Assembly (NCBI GenBank): GCA_964537825.1
Contig: CAZIDL010000016.1
Location: 1-43,537, forward strand
From: CAZIDL01 sp964537825
Lineage (GTDB): Bacteria; Bacteroidota; Bacteroidia; Flavobacteriales_D; CAYVSK01
Length of the DNA stretch: 43,537 nucleotides
Direction: 5' to 3'
Positions 42,565-43,537 of the stretch are shown here, in pieces. Every line of letters begins with the position of its first letter. Position 1 is the stretch's first letter. The notes beneath the pieces were generated by a model, which saw only the letters and a list, made by a program, of their open reading frames with translations, was not told the DNA's origin and made no database searches. Made by a program: the position numbers and the translations under genes.

Positions 42565-43537
42565 ATGGACTACTACAACAACATCCTAGAGACGATCGGG
42601 AACACCCCGCTCGTCAAACTGAACAAGGTCACCAAAGATCTCCCTTGCACCGTTCTGGCCAAGGTAGAGACCATGAACCCCGGTAATTCGGTGAAGGACC
42701 GGATCGCGATACAGATGGTGGAAGATGCCGAGGCCGATGGGAAGATCGCTCCGGGGGGGACCATCATCGAAGGAACTTCTGGGAACACGGGAATGGGATT
42801 GGCGCTGGCCTGCATCGTGAAAGGCTATCACCTGATCTGCACCCTGAGCGATAAACAGTCCAAGGAAAAAATGGACATTCTTCGCGCCGTCGGGGCTGAG
42901 GTGATCGTCTGTCCTGCTGCCGTTCCTCCTGAAGACCCCCGTTCTTACTACTCGGTCGCCCGGCAACTCTCGGAAGAGATCCCGAACTCGATCTACATCG
43001 ACCAGTACAACAACCTTTCGAACACCAAAGCGCATTACCGTACGACAGGACCGGAGATCTGGGATCAAACCGATGGCGGGATAACGCACTTCGTCGTCGG
43101 CGTTGGCACAGGCGGCACGATCTCCGGTGTAGGGCGCTACCTGAAAGAGCAGAACCCGAACGTCAAGGTTTGGGGGATCGATTCCTACGGCTCAGCCCTC
43201 AAAAAATACCACGAGACGGGAGAATTCGATGAAAGTGAAGTCTATGCCTACCTCACCGAAGGCATCGGAGAGGATCTGATCCCCGAGAACGTGGACTTCG
43301 ACATCATCGACAAGTTCGAGAAGGTGACGGACAAGGACGGCGCCATCATGGCCCGTCGCATTTCGCGCGAAGAAGGGCTTTTCGTCGGGAATTCTGCGGG
43401 ACCCGCCGTGCAAGGACTCCTACAGCTGAAAGATGAACTCAAACCGGAGGATGTGGTCGTGGTCCTCTTCCACGATCATGGAAGCCGCTACGTGGGCAAG
43501 ATCTACAACGATGATTGGATGCGGGACCGCGGCTTCC
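42565..43537 (+). CDS. Cystathionine beta-synthase/cysteine synthase, 3' end outside the window
   Basis: A fold II PLP enzyme, 324 residues visible before the window ends, so the gene is partial at its 3' end. The PLP lysine is Lys44 in NSVKDR, and the phosphate-binding loop GTSGNTG starts at about residue 70; VGVGTGGTISGVGRYLKE and EEGLFVGNSAG are also present. These motifs are shared by cysteine synthase and cystathionine beta-synthase; the ESE-like YNNLSNTKAHYRTTGPEIW block and length favour the beta-synthase form, which would carry CBS domains beyond the end. It converts serine or O-acetylserine with homocysteine or sulfide. A -7 element lies just upstream. Confidence 0.92.
   Translation, partial: MDYYNNILETIGNTPLVKLNKVTKDLPCTVLAKVETMNPGNSVKDRIAIQMVEDAEADGKIAPGGTIIEGTSGNTGMGLALACIVKGYHLICTLSDKQSKEKMDILRAVGAEVIVCPAAVPPEDPRSYYSVARQLSEEIPNSIYIDQYNNLSNTKAHYRTTGPEIWDQTDGGITHFVVGVGTGGTISGVGRYLKEQNPNVKVWGIDSYGSALKKYHETGEFDESEVYAYLTEGIGEDLIPENVDFDIIDKFEKVTDKDGAIMARRISREEGLFVGNSAGPAVQGLLQLKDELKPEDVVVVLFHDHGSRYVGKIYNDDWMRDRGF

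Noticed and set aside
1..43537. High visible frequency of GATC
   Set aside because: Probably a result of codon preference (many ATC isoleucine codons after G-ending codons) rather than a structural signal; a count against a codon-shuffled control would be needed.
1..43537. CRISPR arrays, tRNA genes, insertion sequences, attachment sites
   Set aside because: None seen: no regularly spaced direct repeats, no transposase or integrase frames, and no cloverleaf-like sequence noticed on reading.

Overview
The window looks like a chromosomal segment of a Bacteroidota bacterium, most likely in or near the Flavobacteriales. The evidence is a C-terminal type IX secretion sorting domain on a Kelch-repeat protein, a DUF5686 outer-membrane protein, a PorT-family barrel, a NamZ/DUF1343 lipoprotein, several Bacteroidota-type -7 promoter elements (TAnnTTTG), and a large aryl-polyene/flexirubin-type pigment cluster. 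Base composition looks roughly balanced. No tRNA, rRNA, CRISPR array, transposase or integrase was seen, and no transcriptional regulator is encoded here.

Region A (positions 1-24928) is almost entirely minus strand and is the main pigment cluster. It starts with an aromatic amino acid ammonia lyase (starter acid), then fabG, a ketosynthase, an ACP, an LpxL-like acyltransferase, a DarA-like protein and a FabA-like dehydratase. An ABC exporter pair, a thioesterase, a second ketosynthase, a short ketosynthase-like protein, a second ACP, a third ketosynthase, a chain-length-factor-like inactive ketosynthase, a NodB-type deacetylase, a LolA-like carrier, a lipoprotein and a FabZ-like dehydratase follow. 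A plus-strand lipoprotein gene (8004-8849) with its own terminator separates this run from a second minus run: a GT2-DUF2062 glycosyltransferase, a three-domain MMPL-acyltransferase-methyltransferase fusion, a CrtI-like FAD oxidoreductase and an O-methyltransferase. A strong bidirectional terminator (21-58) closes the cluster.

Region B (25046-29496) holds a plus-strand DUF5686 outer-membrane protein and a minus-strand operon of three small exported proteins, two of which are paralogues. Region C (29597-33790, minus) is a satellite operon: a C45-family acyl hydrolase/transferase lipoprotein, a PaaK-type adenylate-forming ligase and a PlsC-like acyltransferase. It plausibly supplies starter activation and acyl transfer to the pigment pathway.

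Region D (33982-43537) is mostly plus-strand housekeeping and accessory genes: a GT39-like membrane glycosyltransferase, a T9SS Kelch protein, a PorT barrel, a DinB-like protein (minus), an aspartate-type aminotransferase, NamZ (minus), a LolC/E-type permease with an unusual inserted domain, and the 5' part of a cystathionine beta-synthase/cysteine synthase that runs off the end.

The most unusual points are a DarA homologue with no DarB ketosynthase anywhere in the window, a SprB/PKD-like insert inside a LolC/E permease, a terminator/antiterminator-like palindrome between two divergent genes, and small ORFs tucked into the operon junctions. No intergenic stretch exceeds 300 bases; the longest (40724-40983) holds an inverted repeat and a promoter-like element.
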